Shown: positions 43,810-53,066, counted from the first letter of the stretch. The stretch is DNA of 64,000 bases from Dolosigranulum savutiense (GCF_039830095.1 NZ_CP142435.1:806001-870000); one strand, 5' to 3'. A program made the numbers and translations. The notes: a model not told the origin generated them from the letters alone.

Positions 43810-44658
43810 CTATTTATTGTCCAAAACTACTTCTATTCCAAAGTGATCACTGACAACCGGCTCGTGCTCTCCATCAAAAATGACACGAGAACTTAGTACA
43901 TTGATCGTCTTGGACACAAAAATATAATCAATTCGCTTATCGCTTGTCTGATGAGCCCACCCATCAATCGATCCCTGAGCTGTGGCAAAGCCACGTCGTA
44001 CGTCAGCCACTTGATACGTATCAACTAAGAATGGAGCGGTCTCACGGATAAAATCATAGCCCTCACCGCGAACAAGTGAGTTATTATTGAAGTCTCCAGC
44101 AACAATCAACTTTGAGTGGTCTGCCTCCTCCATATGAGCTAACGCATTTTTCCACTCATACTTAAATAATGACTCACCTGTATCAGCTTGCCACCATGAA
44201 AAGTGCCCTGTCACAACTGTCCAATCCTGTCCATCTAATTGGACAGTTGCTTTTAAGTTCGTTCGCGTTGCAATATCATCGTATGCGCTACTCTCCGACA
44301 CAATATAACTTTTTGCTTGGAGCGGCTGTTTCGCTAAGATGGCCAATCCTTCATCATATTTATCATAGCCAATATGATTTGCTCCCCACGTGAAATAATA
44401 AGAACTTCCTAGCTCCTCTAACATCTTCACGAGCACTAAGGCATAATTATTCTCCTTCAGTGGGACTGCTTGTTCATCTCGCTGCGGTGAACAAAATAAG
44501 TCATGGCTTACTGTTGGCCCATCCATTAATTGATTCACTTCCTGTAACATCACAACGTCATATTGTGCTTGATGAATACGCTCAGCTAGATGACTTAACT
44601 TCTCATACGACGCCTCTTCTAACCAACCGTGTACATTTAAGGTTAAAATATTCATCAT
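43810..44658 (-). CDS. endonuclease/exonuclease/phosphatase (EEP) family protein
   Basis: 282 residues with the EEP active-site set in order: LTLNVHGWLEE (Asn), VVMLQEVNQ (Glu, about 35-43), TGHFSWW (His), VAGDFNNNS (Asp/Asn, about 175), and VSDHFGIEV (Asp-His) near the C-terminus. These Mg-dependent hydrolases cut phosphodiesters in nucleic acids, lipids or small molecules. No signal peptide, so it is cytoplasmic. The start overlaps the GH13 stop, and the PTS gene follows after 58 bp. Similar genes occur in sugar operons of Lactobacillales with no known role. Confidence 0.78.
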   Translation of the reverse strand: MMNILTLNVHGWLEEASYEKLSHLAERIHQAQYDVVMLQEVNQLMDGPTVSHDLFCSPQRDEQAVPLKENNYALVLVKMLEELGSSYYFTWGANHIGYDKYDEGLAILAKQPLQAKSYIVSESSAYDDIATRTNLKATVQLDGQDWTVVTGHFSWWQADTGESLFKYEWKNALAHMEEADHSKLIVAGDFNNNSLVRGEGYDFIRETAPFLVDTYQVADVRRGFATAQGSIDGWAHQTSDKRIDYIFVSKTINVLSSRVIFDGEHEPVVSDHFGIEVVLDNK

Positions 44659-46316
44659 TAAGCCAACCGATACAGACGTGCTTCATAAGGACGTAATTGG
44701 ATGTCTTGTTCTAATGGATTTGGCACCTCATAGTTTGTCAAGACTAATTCTTTCAGGTCAAATTGTGTCAAATCGACTTCTGCTGAATCATTAAATACAT
44801 TGACAACAATCAAGTATGTTTCTGATTCTCCCTGACGTTTATATGCATAGACTTGCTTGTGTAATGGTAAGACTAATTCATATGATCCGTAGATTAATGC
44901 TTCATTATCTCGACGTAGTGCAATCATCTCTCTGTAAAAATGATAGATAGAGTTTGGATCCTTGAGGGACTCAGCCACATTAATATCTGCATAGTTCGGA
45001 TTAACTCCTAACCATGGCGTTCCCGTCGTAAACCCAGCTTCTGGTTGCGCATTCCATTGCATCGGTGTTCTTACATTATCACGCGAACTCGCATAAATAT
45101 AATTCATCGCTTCTTCCCGCGGGGTGCCTTCTTCCATCATTTGACGTGCCCGGTTAACCGACTGAATATCATCATAATCAGTCAATTCTTCAAACTGAAC
45201 ATTCGTCATTCCAATTTCTTGTCCTTGATAGATAAACGGCGTCCCTTGCATAAAGAAATACATCATCCCTAATGCTTTTGCACTTGTTTTACGCAACGTG
45301 CTATCGTCTCCCATTGCAGAAACAGCACGAATTAAGTCATGGTTTTCAATATAGAGCGCATTCCAGCCAATTCCGTCTAAACCATCTTGCCATTTTGTTA
45401 AGACTTGTTTATAATCACGTAAATCAAAGACTTCCCCATCACGTTCGCCCCACAAACCTAGTGCTTCGAACTGGAAAATCATATCAAAATAACCGGACTC
45501 TTCGCCAACCCACTGCTCTGCATCTTTAATGCTTACTCCATTGGCTTCTCCAACGGTCATAATATCATAATTATTAAATGTTTCAGCAGCTAATTCGGTT
45601 AAGAACTTGTCGATTCCTGGTTGATTCATATGACCATCATAACTAGGAACAACATCTTTATTTAGAGGATTCGGCATATCAGGGAATCCTTCTCTCTTCT
45701 TAATATGACTAATGGCATCAACACGGAAGCCATCAATTCCCTTATCCAACCACCAATTAATTAAACTATACACATCTTGACGGACAGCTGGATTTTCCCA
45801 ATTCAAGTCCGGTTGCTTCTTGGAGAACACATGCATATAATATTCTTCAGTCTGTTCATCATATTCCCAAACTGATCCACTAAAAATGGATTCCCAATTA
45901 TTTGGACGATTCCCCTCTTCATCGCCTTCATGCCAAATATAGTAATCACGGTACGGATTATCCTTACTCGAGCGCGACTCAATAAACCACTCATGCTCAT
46001 CACTTGTATGATTCACGACTAAATCAAAAATAATCTTCATATCGCGTTTATGCACTTCTTCAATTAGACGATCACAATCTTCCATTGTCCCAAACTCGTC
46101 CAAGATCGCCTTATAATCACGAATATCATAGCCATTATCATCATTCGGCGAGTCAAAAATTGGACATACCCAAATCAAATCAATGCCTAGCTCTTTTAAA
46201 TAATCTAACTTTTCAATCAGACCAGGTAAGTCCCCTATTCCATCACCATTTGAATCGTAAAAACTCCGTGGATACACTTGGTACGCCACAATCTCTTTCC
46301 ACCATTGCTTACTCAC
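44658..46316 (-). CDS. GH13 alpha-glucosidase (oligo-1,6-glucosidase / trehalose-6-phosphate hydrolase type)
   Basis: An intracellular alpha-amylase-family hydrolase, 552 residues from the GTG at 46316 (SKQWWKEIVAYQVYPRSF). AAGGTGATT lies upstream. The (beta/alpha)8 barrel holds the conserved blocks DLVVNHTSDEHEWF (about 97-110), GFRVDAISHI with the nucleophile Asp (about 198), VGEANGV with the acid/base Glu (about 254), and ENHD. Next to a PTS it probably cleaves the phosphorylated or free alpha-glucoside. Trehalose-6-P, isomaltose-type or maltose-type substrates cannot be separated by eye. A cre site lies upstream. Confidence 0.87.
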   Translation of the reverse strand: MSKQWWKEIVAYQVYPRSFYDSNGDGIGDLPGLIEKLDYLKELGIDLIWVCPIFDSPNDDNGYDIRDYKAILDEFGTMEDCDRLIEEVHKRDMKIIFDLVVNHTSDEHEWFIESRSSKDNPYRDYYIWHEGDEEGNRPNNWESIFSGSVWEYDEQTEEYYMHVFSKKQPDLNWENPAVRQDVYSLINWWLDKGIDGFRVDAISHIKKREGFPDMPNPLNKDVVPSYDGHMNQPGIDKFLTELAAETFNNYDIMTVGEANGVSIKDAEQWVGEESGYFDMIFQFEALGLWGERDGEVFDLRDYKQVLTKWQDGLDGIGWNALYIENHDLIRAVSAMGDDSTLRKTSAKALGMMYFFMQGTPFIYQGQEIGMTNVQFEELTDYDDIQSVNRARQMMEEGTPREEAMNYIYASSRDNVRTPMQWNAQPEAGFTTGTPWLGVNPNYADINVAESLKDPNSIYHFYREMIALRRDNEALIYGSYELVLPLHKQVYAYKRQGESETYLIVVNVFNDSAEVDLTQFDLKELVLTNYEVPNPLEQDIQLRPYEARLYRLA

Positions 46317-46389
46317 ATCAATCACCTTCCCATTTATCTGTCTCCTTAATTGTATAGCCCACACGCTCTAATTGCAATCAAATCTCTCA

Positions 46390-46403
46390 TGTTATCGGTA
46401 TCA
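46390..46403. promoter_or_regulatory. cre site upstream of the alpha-glucoside operon
   Basis: TGTTATCGGTATCA matches 13 of 14 positions of the catabolite-responsive element TGWAANCGNTNWCA and lies about 75 bp before the GH13 start. It predicts CcpA control of this sugar operon. Confidence 0.6.
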
Positions 46404-46480
46404 AAATAAATCCTAGCCTGATATTAATTCATCATGTGACCATTTATGTGAAAAAAACACTTGTTGATCTCATTTAAGTA

Positions 46481-48181
46481 TTAATTGCTTGCTGATGTAA
46501 ACAAGTTCAATTGGTCATCTTTATGTGCAAATCCACGGTAATGAATCCACAGACGAATAACACTGAGTATGACAAAAGTAATGAATTTTCCAAAAGGCAT
46601 AAATAACTGAATCACAACAAGTAGACTACTACTGACTAAAATAATTAATACACCAATCACTTGACCCGCACAACCCAAACCTGCTAAATGTGTCTCAAAC
46701 TTCTGTGAAAATGGCAAATCAGACACCAATACATTAAACAAAAAATAGAGTGCCACCATGAGAAATAATAACCCATTTATTACAATAAATGGTGTAAATG
46801 AACGGGTCAAACACATAAATAGGACAGCAATCACCAAATAGAACGGCATAATCATACGCATTAACAGTGCTTTATACATAGCTTGAAAGATATGGACCAC
46901 CGTCGAGGAGTTGTCCAAACTATACACCCATTTTGCCTCATAATCATCGGAAAACTTAATCAATAGTGTCATGGAAACTAAGGAAAAAGCAACTAAGTAT
47001 GTCGTATAAACTAAGTATGACTGACCAATAATTGACTGGAAGCCGTCCTCGCTAAAAACAACTTGACTGATGACCACCCCAAATGGCCAAATAAATCCTT
47101 GAATCAAATTTGGATATAATCGTGTTTTAAAGGTATTATCACGTTGCATCAATGTCCAATATAGTCTAAAATATGGACGCTCTTTGAAATTCACGCATGC
47201 TAACTTTTCACTTAATCGATAGTATACCGAACGGGAAATATGTTCTGATGGCGTTGTGGCATCTGTCAATGCTTGCTCTATTCGCTCCGCAAATACTATC
47301 AATAAACCAGCAGACACACCTATTAACAACAACAATAATCCGGTATAAATAGCATTGGATAGAGATAAGCCGTGCTCAATAAGGTCAAATGGCGCTGCAA
47401 ACCACATAGGAACGAGCACCATTTGCCACCAAACCAGATTAATTGTAACCGAACGTCCTACAAGTTGAATATATGCCATTATTTGACTCGATACAAAAGC
47501 TACCATTAATACTACTCCTGACATAATAACTTTTGCATAAAGCAAAATAGACTGCAAATGATATCTGTCAAAAACAGTCAAAACACCAATGTAAATTACA
47601 TAGGTGAGTATAAATGTAAAGATTCCGGTAATTAACACAAGTACCATTAGTACCAGAGTTGTTAATATAGAGTACGTTAATGCTGTTCGCACAATCATTC
47701 CGGCTGACAAAGACAACACAAGCATTGTCAAATAGATACTCACATGGGTAAACTTCGCAGCCGAAATTGTACGATGTGAAATCGGCCGTGTTCCTAATAT
47801 TGGACGATCCAACTCATCCAAAATAATATTTGAAAAATAAGTCGTTAACATAAAGGTAGTCAAACTTATAAGTATGGTAAAAAACAACGAAAATTGCTGA
47901 TAAATAGTGTCCAATTGAAACAATTCACCTGTCAAAAACAGTCCAAATATCCCCAAAAATAAAATCGTCCATCCTAATTGATTATGCTCTTTTTCTCCGC
48001 TCCCAACCTCTCCGCCGAATGGACTCTCCTTTCGTTTATCTAACATCATTTTCACCGTCACAATATAATAAACTTGTGCTGCATCTGCTCCAATTAATCG
48101 ATACAATGGGGTCAGTAACTTGACAATCTTCATATAAAAAGGGGCATTTTGTTTAAACGTATTTAATCTTTTTCCGCTCAA
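46481..48181 (-). CDS. ABC-2-type transporter permease
   Basis: A large (566-residue) integral membrane protein. The first hydrophobic group (about 70-260) and a second group (about 340-550) give roughly twelve membrane segments around charged loops. No peptidase, sugar-binding or other domain is seen. It lies 3 bp after the ATPase gene, so the two form an exporter of the YthP/YthQ or Ecs-like type. Its cargo (drug, peptide, polysaccharide or other) is unknown. Confidence 0.75.
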   Translation of the reverse strand: MSGKRLNTFKQNAPFYMKIVKLLTPLYRLIGADAAQVYYIVTVKMMLDKRKESPFGGEVGSGEKEHNQLGWTILFLGIFGLFLTGELFQLDTIYQQFSLFFTILISLTTFMLTTYFSNIILDELDRPILGTRPISHRTISAAKFTHVSIYLTMLVLSLSAGMIVRTALTYSILTTLVLMVLVLITGIFTFILTYVIYIGVLTVFDRYHLQSILLYAKVIMSGVVLMVAFVSSQIMAYIQLVGRSVTINLVWWQMVLVPMWFAAPFDLIEHGLSLSNAIYTGLLLLLIGVSAGLLIVFAERIEQALTDATTPSEHISRSVYYRLSEKLACVNFKERPYFRLYWTLMQRDNTFKTRLYPNLIQGFIWPFGVVISQVVFSEDGFQSIIGQSYLVYTTYLVAFSLVSMTLLIKFSDDYEAKWVYSLDNSSTVVHIFQAMYKALLMRMIMPFYLVIAVLFMCLTRSFTPFIVINGLLFLMVALYFLFNVLVSDLPFSQKFETHLAGLGCAGQVIGVLIILVSSSLLVVIQLFMPFGKFITFVILSVIRLWIHYRGFAHKDDQLNLFTSASN

Positions 48182-48184
48182 AAA

Positions 48185-48967
48185 TTATTCCTCCTTCAAT
48201 ACAGCCATAAATTCATCTGCCACTTGTTTATGATCATTAAAGCCCGTTAATTGATTAAAAACTTGTTCTAAATTCCCTGCAGCTACTTGTCGCAAACTAT
48301 CAAAAGAACCATCAGCTACAACTTTTCCTTCATGCAATAATAAGATACGATCACTTAGTTTTTCAACGGTACTCATAATATGCGACGAATAAATAATAGT
48401 TTTCCCTTCATCACGCAATTGACGAAGAATTTCTTTAATAATCTGAATACTATTAGCATCCAAACCATTTAGTGGTTCATCCCAAAATAATAAATCTGGA
48501 TCATGTAATAAACTGGAAACAATTAAGGTCTTCTGTCTCATGCCTTTTGAATAGGTGGACAATCTAGCATTGTACGCCACTTCATCAATCCCTAACAAAC
48601 TCATTAATCGTTGGCCACGCTCAATAATGATGTCTTCAGATAAACCATAAAGTGCGCCAATAAAGATAAAGTATTCCTTAGCAGATAGTTGATCATACAT
48701 TTTTGCATTCTCTGGTACATAACCAATCCGCTTTTTGTATGAAGTATCTTTAGCCGTCAACCTTTGCCCAAAGAGATAAATATCACCGGCTGTAGCAGAT
48801 AGTAATCCCAATATAATTTTTACGGTTGTACTCTTCCCGGCACCATTAGGACCAATATATCCAACAATTTCTCCTGGATTGATCTGAAAGTTAACCTGAT
48901 CAAGCACTATCTTATCGCCAAACTTTTTGTTTATATTTTTCAATTCCAAAATGGGCTGTTTTGTCAT
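48185..48967 (-). CDS. ABC transporter ATP-binding protein (exporter type)
   Basis: 260 residues from the ATG at 48967 (TKQPILELKNINKKFG). A GTG nine bases upstream is possible, but AGG lies 8 bp before this ATG. Walker A GPNGAGKST (about 38-46), signature YSKGMRQKTLIVSSLL (about 138-153), Walker B LLFWDEPLNGLD and an H-loop SSHIMSTVE are present. The 'GPNGAGKSTT.KIILGL' and 'WDEPLNGLD' style is typical of ABC-2 exporters. It partners the permease encoded 3 bp downstream and is divergent from the Nudix gene. Confidence 0.85.
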   Translation of the reverse strand: MTKQPILELKNINKKFGDKIVLDQVNFQINPGEIVGYIGPNGAGKSTTVKIILGLLSATAGDIYLFGQRLTAKDTSYKKRIGYVPENAKMYDQLSAKEYFIFIGALYGLSEDIIIERGQRLMSLLGIDEVAYNARLSTYSKGMRQKTLIVSSLLHDPDLLFWDEPLNGLDANSIQIIKEILRQLRDEGKTIIYSSHIMSTVEKLSDRILLLHEGKVVADGSFDSLRQVAAGNLEQVFNQLTGFNDHKQVADEFMAVLKEE

Positions 48968-49092
48968 AAATATCACCTAACCTATTGTTTTCATTTGTTA
49001 TATAATATTGTATAATAGAGACACAACAGAATATTTTATAACTATTTAACTAATCTTGTACTATTATATACTGCTAAAATAAGGAGAAATCG

Positions 49093-49620
49093 ATGGAACT
49101 TGTTAATCTGTATAATGTTGAACGTCAACGTCTAGCGCAAACAACTGATCGTCATACACCGCTTGCTCCAGGACAATTTATTGTTATTGTTCATGCTTTA
49201 ATTCTTAATACGAAAGGAGACATCTTGATACAAAAACGAGCTAGTAACAAATCACTATGGGCGAACTTATGGGATATTTCTTGTAGTGGCGCTCCTATTG
49301 CAGGAGAAACAAGTGCTGAAGGAATAGCTCGTGAGATAAACGAAGAATTGGGATGGTCCATTAATTTTGACAACATTAGACCTGTTTTGACAGCTAATTT
49401 TGACCGTGGATTCTCTGATTACTATGTTTATCAACTAAATACACCGCTATCCATTTCTGAAATTTGTTATAATACGCGTGAAATACAAGCTGTCAAATGG
49501 GTTTCTATTACTGAAATTTTAGCGCTTATTGAACAACATAAATTTGTCCCGTATAAACCTTCTTTCCTCCAAGCTGTCTTAGCTTGTGCGAAAGATTTTA
49601 CCGAAATAGACCCTACTTAA
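49093..49620 (+). CDS. Nudix hydrolase of the isopentenyl-diphosphate isomerase-like group
   Basis: 175 residues. The Nudix box is complete: GAPIAGE, seven residues, then REINEELG (G-x5-E-x7-RE-x2-EE-x-G, about 77-98). The N-terminal VHALILNTKGDILIQKRA and the LWDISCSGAPIAG stretch resemble type I isopentenyl-diphosphate isomerase-like Nudix proteins, but such enzymes use extra Cys/Glu residues I cannot confirm. It may clean up nucleoside or other diphosphates. AAGGAG lies before the ATG. Confidence 0.78.
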   Translation: MELVNLYNVERQRLAQTTDRHTPLAPGQFIVIVHALILNTKGDILIQKRASNKSLWANLWDISCSGAPIAGETSAEGIAREINEELGWSINFDNIRPVLTANFDRGFSDYYVYQLNTPLSISEICYNTREIQAVKWVSITEILALIEQHKFVPYKPSFLQAVLACAKDFTEIDPT

Positions 49621-49690
49621 GCGACTAGCATCCCTTCATACTAAAAAACACCTTCATTATGACATGACTAAATACACAAAGGAGATTATT

Positions 49691-50560
49691 ATGAAAACAG
49701 CTATTATTACTGATAGTACTGCTACATTATCTGAGGAACTGACCTCTCATCCTGCAGTCTTTCAAGTATATCCAAGCCTTGAATTCGAAGATGGGGAAAC
49801 ATTCACTGACAAACCTGACAGCATATCGCCAAAAGAATTTTACCGTAAATTGACTGAAGTGGATACGTTACCGACGACTGCACAACCGAGTCCCGCTCAA
49901 TTTATCGATATTTTAGATACCATTGTTGCGCAAGAATATGATCACGTTATTTTTATCCATCTTTCAGAAAAATTTAGTGGCACCTTAGAAACTGCGCGTA
50001 TGATTGCTCGAGACTACGATGGGCAGTTAACAACTTATTTTGTCGACTCTAAAGGCGTATCTCTCGTTATGCGCAATATGATTGAACAAACCCTCCGATT
50101 ATTGGATGAAAGATCTGATATTGAAAGTATTATCGACGATTTAAATTGGTTAGCTGAACAGTCTACTATTTATTTAGTAGTAGAAGATTTGGACAACTTG
50201 GTTAAAGGTGGGCGGCTTGGTCATGCTTCAGCTTTTATCGGTAATTTAATGCAAATTAAACCTTTACTAAAAATTGGAGCTGATGGATCAGTTGAGATGT
50301 TCGAAAAAATTCGAACAAAACGTCGTGTGTATAAGCGATTTGTCCATCTAATTGAAGAAAAAATGGACACCTTTGACAACAAAGCCCAATTATATTTTGC
50401 ACATGGTGATGCGCAAGAAGATATCATGGAGGTCATCAATTTACTAAAAGAAAAACATCCCCAACAAGCATACACTATGGACATTCTAACTCCCATTATT
50501 GGCGTTCATGGCGGCAAAGGTACAATTGGTATGGCTGTTGTCCCAACTATTCCGTCTTAG
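49691..50560 (+). CDS. DegV family fatty-acid-binding protein
   Basis: DegV proteins bind fatty acids and, as FakB, hand them to the FakA kinase for phospholipid synthesis. The family start KTAIITDSTATLS, the TTAQPSPAQF (Thr/Ser lipid carboxyl site), the IHLSEKFSGTLETA motif and DNLVKGGRLG are present. 289 residues. I start at the ATG at 49691 because AAAGGAG lies just before it; the frame extends 27 bp further. Whether it is FakB or a diverged paralogue is open. Confidence 0.88.
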   Translation: MKTAIITDSTATLSEELTSHPAVFQVYPSLEFEDGETFTDKPDSISPKEFYRKLTEVDTLPTTAQPSPAQFIDILDTIVAQEYDHVIFIHLSEKFSGTLETARMIARDYDGQLTTYFVDSKGVSLVMRNMIEQTLRLLDERSDIESIIDDLNWLAEQSTIYLVVEDLDNLVKGGRLGHASAFIGNLMQIKPLLKIGADGSVEMFEKIRTKRRVYKRFVHLIEEKMDTFDNKAQLYFAHGDAQEDIMEVINLLKEKHPQQAYTMDILTPIIGVHGGKGTIGMAVVPTIPS

Positions 50561-50573
50561 AGTAATCTATTGT

Positions 50574-51188
50574 CTAATCTAGTTCACTAAGAAATTGATC
50601 TAGAAAATCTAGCATAAATTGATGGCGCTCCTTTGCCAATTTTCGGCCGGTTGTTGTATTCATTAATGCTTGTAACACCAATAATTTATCAAAAAAATGA
50701 TGAATAGTTGATGCTGACTTTTGATCCGTTATTTTATCCAATGGTTTAGTAGGATCAAATAATGCTTGTCCAGTTGCTCCACCATAAGCAAAGGCGCGCG
50801 CTATCCCAATTGCCCCAATCGCATCTAATCGATCAGCATCTTGAACAATCTGCCCTTCAATGGTTACCGGCTTTATCCCTTTGCGGAATGAAATAGTGTC
50901 AATAATTTGAAGGACGTGTTGGACAATCGAATCAGGTACTCCTTCGCCTTCTAGAAAATAGTGAATATTTTGCCGACCTACTACCTCATCAAACAATTTA
51001 CTATCAGCTAAATCATGGAGCAAGGCAGCTAATTCAATAACTAATAAATTTCCTGTTTGTTCCTGCTCGTGTATACTTAGTGCATTAGTCCATACACGCT
51101 CAATATGAAACCAGTCATGTCCACTACTATCACCGTCCAGTTGTTCTTTAACAAATTGGACCGTACTATCTATCAATTGTTGTCTCAT
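50574..51188 (-). CDS. HD-domain phosphohydrolase
   Basis: 204 residues with the metal-binding HD motifs: HDWFHIERVW (about 24-33), the HD pair in ALLHDLADSK (about 55-62), and the later VQDADRLDAIGAIGIARAF. These match the YpgQ/YedJ group, proposed to act on nucleotides. It converges on degV (13-bp gap) and is divergent from the broken UPF0178 gene. Substrate unknown. Confidence 0.82.
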   Translation of the reverse strand: MRQQLIDSTVQFVKEQLDGDSSGHDWFHIERVWTNALSIHEQEQTGNLLVIELAALLHDLADSKLFDEVVGRQNIHYFLEGEGVPDSIVQHVLQIIDTISFRKGIKPVTIEGQIVQDADRLDAIGAIGIARAFAYGGATGQALFDPTKPLDKITDQKSASTIHHFFDKLLVLQALMNTTTGRKLAKERHQFMLDFLDQFLSELD

Positions 51189-51238
51189 TATTATTACTCC
51201 TTATCGTTCTTTAACTATCGTTTAGAAAGGATGCTTCT

Positions 51239-51691
51239 ATGCGCATTATTGTAGATGGCGATGCTTGTCCGGTTAAAGATATTATTATCGAGGAAGCTAT
51301 CGCTACAAATATTCCTGTCCTTATTGTCTCTTCTTATGCCCACTATACTTACCGTGAATTCCCCGATCATATTCAACACATTTATGTGGAATCAGCTGCT
51401 GAAGCTGCTGATTTTAAAATCTTAGACCTTGCTACAGCATCTGATATTGTGGTTACTCAAGATTATGGACTGGCATCACTTTTGTTGGCAAAATAAAGCC
51501 GCATTCTTCATCACCGCGGATTTGAATATACGTCTAATAATATTCAATCTTTACTCAATAACCGCTACCTCAATGCTCAGACACGACAAAAAGGGGGCCG
51601 CACAAAAGGGCCCTCTCCTTTAACTCATCATGAAAAGGAACGCTTCAGACAACTCCTCCAATCCTGTATCGATGATTTAACGGTTAAATAA
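51239..51691 (+). pseudogene. UPF0178 (YaiI/YqxD) gene interrupted by one stop codon
   Basis: The start MRIIVDGDACPVKDII is the signature of UPF0178/YqxD proteins (about 150-165 residues). After 85 codons, within LASLLLAK, a TAA occurs at 51494-51496. The same frame then continues without gaps through SRILHHRGFEYTSNNI to GGRTKGPSPLTHHEKERF and ends at a TAA (51689-51691), giving 150 codons. Both halves match the family, so one base substitution (for example CAA to TAA) broke the gene. The ends of this gene and the next overlap by about 15 bp. Confidence 0.9.
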
Positions 51692-52177
51692 TCGTGCCCA
51701 AAACCCCTTCGCTTCTTGTTCTTGTTTGTATTCTAATAATTTAGTCTTATCTTCTAGTGCATTGTCCAGTTGTTTTTGGGTGACTGCTTGTAGTTGTTGT
51801 TGCTGATCTAATAAGCGGTTTAGCTCATCAATTTGATCGGCTTGTCGTCCATTTCTGGTGTTAGATTCTTCAATTTGACTCTTTTTCTCTTTAATATCTT
51901 CTTGTAATTGAATAATTTCTTGTCTAAGCTCTTCAATTGTATTGGACAGCTCTTGATTAATTGATTTTTCGTCTTTTTCAGTTTGCTCTGTCGCGGGTGG
52001 TTTTCCTGTAATAGACTCAATTAATTGATGCTGTTCTCTATCCGTCAATACAATAATACCACGCGAATTCGTTGTCCGCTCTTCCTTATCTAACTTTTTT
52101 AAATGATTATGAATCGTTTGTTTACTCACATCCAATTTGTCTGCAAATTCTTTTACTGTTGGCTGATTATCTGGCAT
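51677..52177 (-). CDS. DUF536-like helix-turn-helix coiled-coil regulator
   Basis: 166 residues from the ATG at 52177 (DNQPTVKEFADKLDVSKQ); AAAGGA touches the ATG at 52186, so that one is less likely. The N-terminus (about 1-55) is a helix-turn-helix (KEFADKLDVSKQTIHNHLKKLD). The rest is a Glu/Gln-rich coiled coil (about 75-150), ending in WARLFNR. It resembles DUF536 proteins first seen on lactococcal plasmids near replication genes, also found on chromosomes. Likely a DNA-binding accessory protein; target unknown. Confidence 0.7.
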   Translation of the reverse strand: MPDNQPTVKEFADKLDVSKQTIHNHLKKLDKEERTTNSRGIIVLTDREQHQLIESITGKPPATEQTEKDEKSINQELSNTIEELRQEIIQLQEDIKEKKSQIEESNTRNGRQADQIDELNRLLDQQQQLQAVTQKQLDNALEDKTKLLEYKQEQEAKGFWARLFNR

Positions 52178-52401
52178 TGTGTTCATTCCTTTGCTATTAT
52201 TTATATGTATAACCTATCTTGATTTTACATTATTGTCCATTTTGTGTCAAAGTATTTTACCACCTAATAAAAATAATATTGTTTTTTAAAAGGCTGTTTG
52301 TTCTTTTTATTTCGCAATTTCACTTCTTTCTTTATAAAATGCAGAAAAATAGTTGAAAGATTACGTTTTAAATGCTAAGCTAATTGTAGTTGAATAAATA
52401 A

Positions 52402-52486
52402 AACAAGGGGAGCTTTTGCTGAGAGTGAACATTACTGTGTTCTGACCCACTGAACCTGTTACGTTAATACGTGCGTAGGGATGTGT
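52402..52486 (+). promoter_or_regulatory. TPP riboswitch aptamer
   Basis: The conserved elements occur in order: GGGGAGC, CTGAGA, GACCCACTGAACCTG and TTAATACGTGCGTAGGGA, closed by a short ACA/TGT stem. These are the P2/P3 and P4/P5 sensor arms of a thiamine-pyrophosphate riboswitch. It controls thiT. Confidence 0.93.
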
Positions 52487-52489
52487 TAT

Positions 52490-52552
52490 CGTCTATAATC
52501 ATAGACGGTTATTTAGGTATCTCCTCTTGTCGTACACAAGGAGGAGGTTTTT
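52490..52552 (+). terminator. riboswitch expression platform: hairpin, then a terminator containing the thiT ribosome-binding site
   Basis: A first perfect hairpin CGTCTAT-AATC-ATAGACG (52490-52507) is followed by CTCCTCTTGT (52521-52530). This can pair with ACAAGGAGGAG (about 52535-52546), giving a stem with one bulge and then TTTTTT. The same AAGGAGGAG is the thiT ribosome-binding site. The structure can stop transcription and hide the ribosome site. Confidence 0.75.
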
Positions 52553-52553
52553 T

Positions 52554-53066
52554 ATGCGTGATAAAAAATTATCGATGTTAATCGAAGGAGCTATCATGAT
52601 TGCTGTTGCTGAAGTACTGTCAATGTTACCGACAGGATTTGGGCCATACAATATTTCTATCGGAGTTATTCCTATTATTTTATTTGCTTTCCGGCACGGA
52701 ACAATTAAGGGATTTTTAATCGGCTTTACTTATGGCTTACTTAAAATTGTTCTTGGCGATATTCAAGGCGTCGTGCCCCTTCAGATCGCTATCGAGTATT
52801 CGGTACCTTACCTTAGTTTAGGATTTGCCGGTTTAGTAGGAGATAAGATTCGTCAAGCTGCTAAGCGCGGAGATAAGGCATACGGTTATATTGCAACTGG
52901 TACAATTATTGGCTGCTTTGCTCGATATATTTGGCATTATATTGCTGGGGTGGTTTACTCTTTGATCGTAAATGGCGGTAGCATGGTGGTGACTACAATT
53001 GCAACTATTATTGTACTGAGTTTACTTTATGCTAACTCAAAACGTCTTTTCCGATTAAATGTTTAA
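52554..53066 (+). CDS. thiT: thiamine transporter substrate-binding subunit ThiT (ECF S component)
   Basis: The S subunit of an energy-coupling-factor transporter; it binds thiamine and works with a shared EcfAA'T module encoded elsewhere. 170 residues, about six helices. Motifs seen: LIEGAIMIAVAEVLSMLPTG, IPIILFAFRHGTIKGFLIGFTYGLLKIV, and ARYIWHYIAGVVYS, the thiamine-binding region. I start at the ATG at 52554, behind the AAGGAGGAG site; the upstream in-frame codons lie in the leader. The TPP riboswitch upstream confirms the role. Confidence 0.94.
   Translation: MRDKKLSMLIEGAIMIAVAEVLSMLPTGFGPYNISIGVIPIILFAFRHGTIKGFLIGFTYGLLKIVLGDIQGVVPLQIAIEYSVPYLSLGFAGLVGDKIRQAAKRGDKAYGYIATGTIIGCFARYIWHYIAGVVYSLIVNGGSMVVTTIATIIVLSLLYANSKRLFRLNV

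Noticed and set aside
46319-46364. Upstream start of the GH13 gene
   Set aside because: The extension (WAIQLRRQINGK) does not resemble the enzyme start, and the GTG at 46316 has AAGGTGATT at suitable spacing before the conserved SKQWWKE start.
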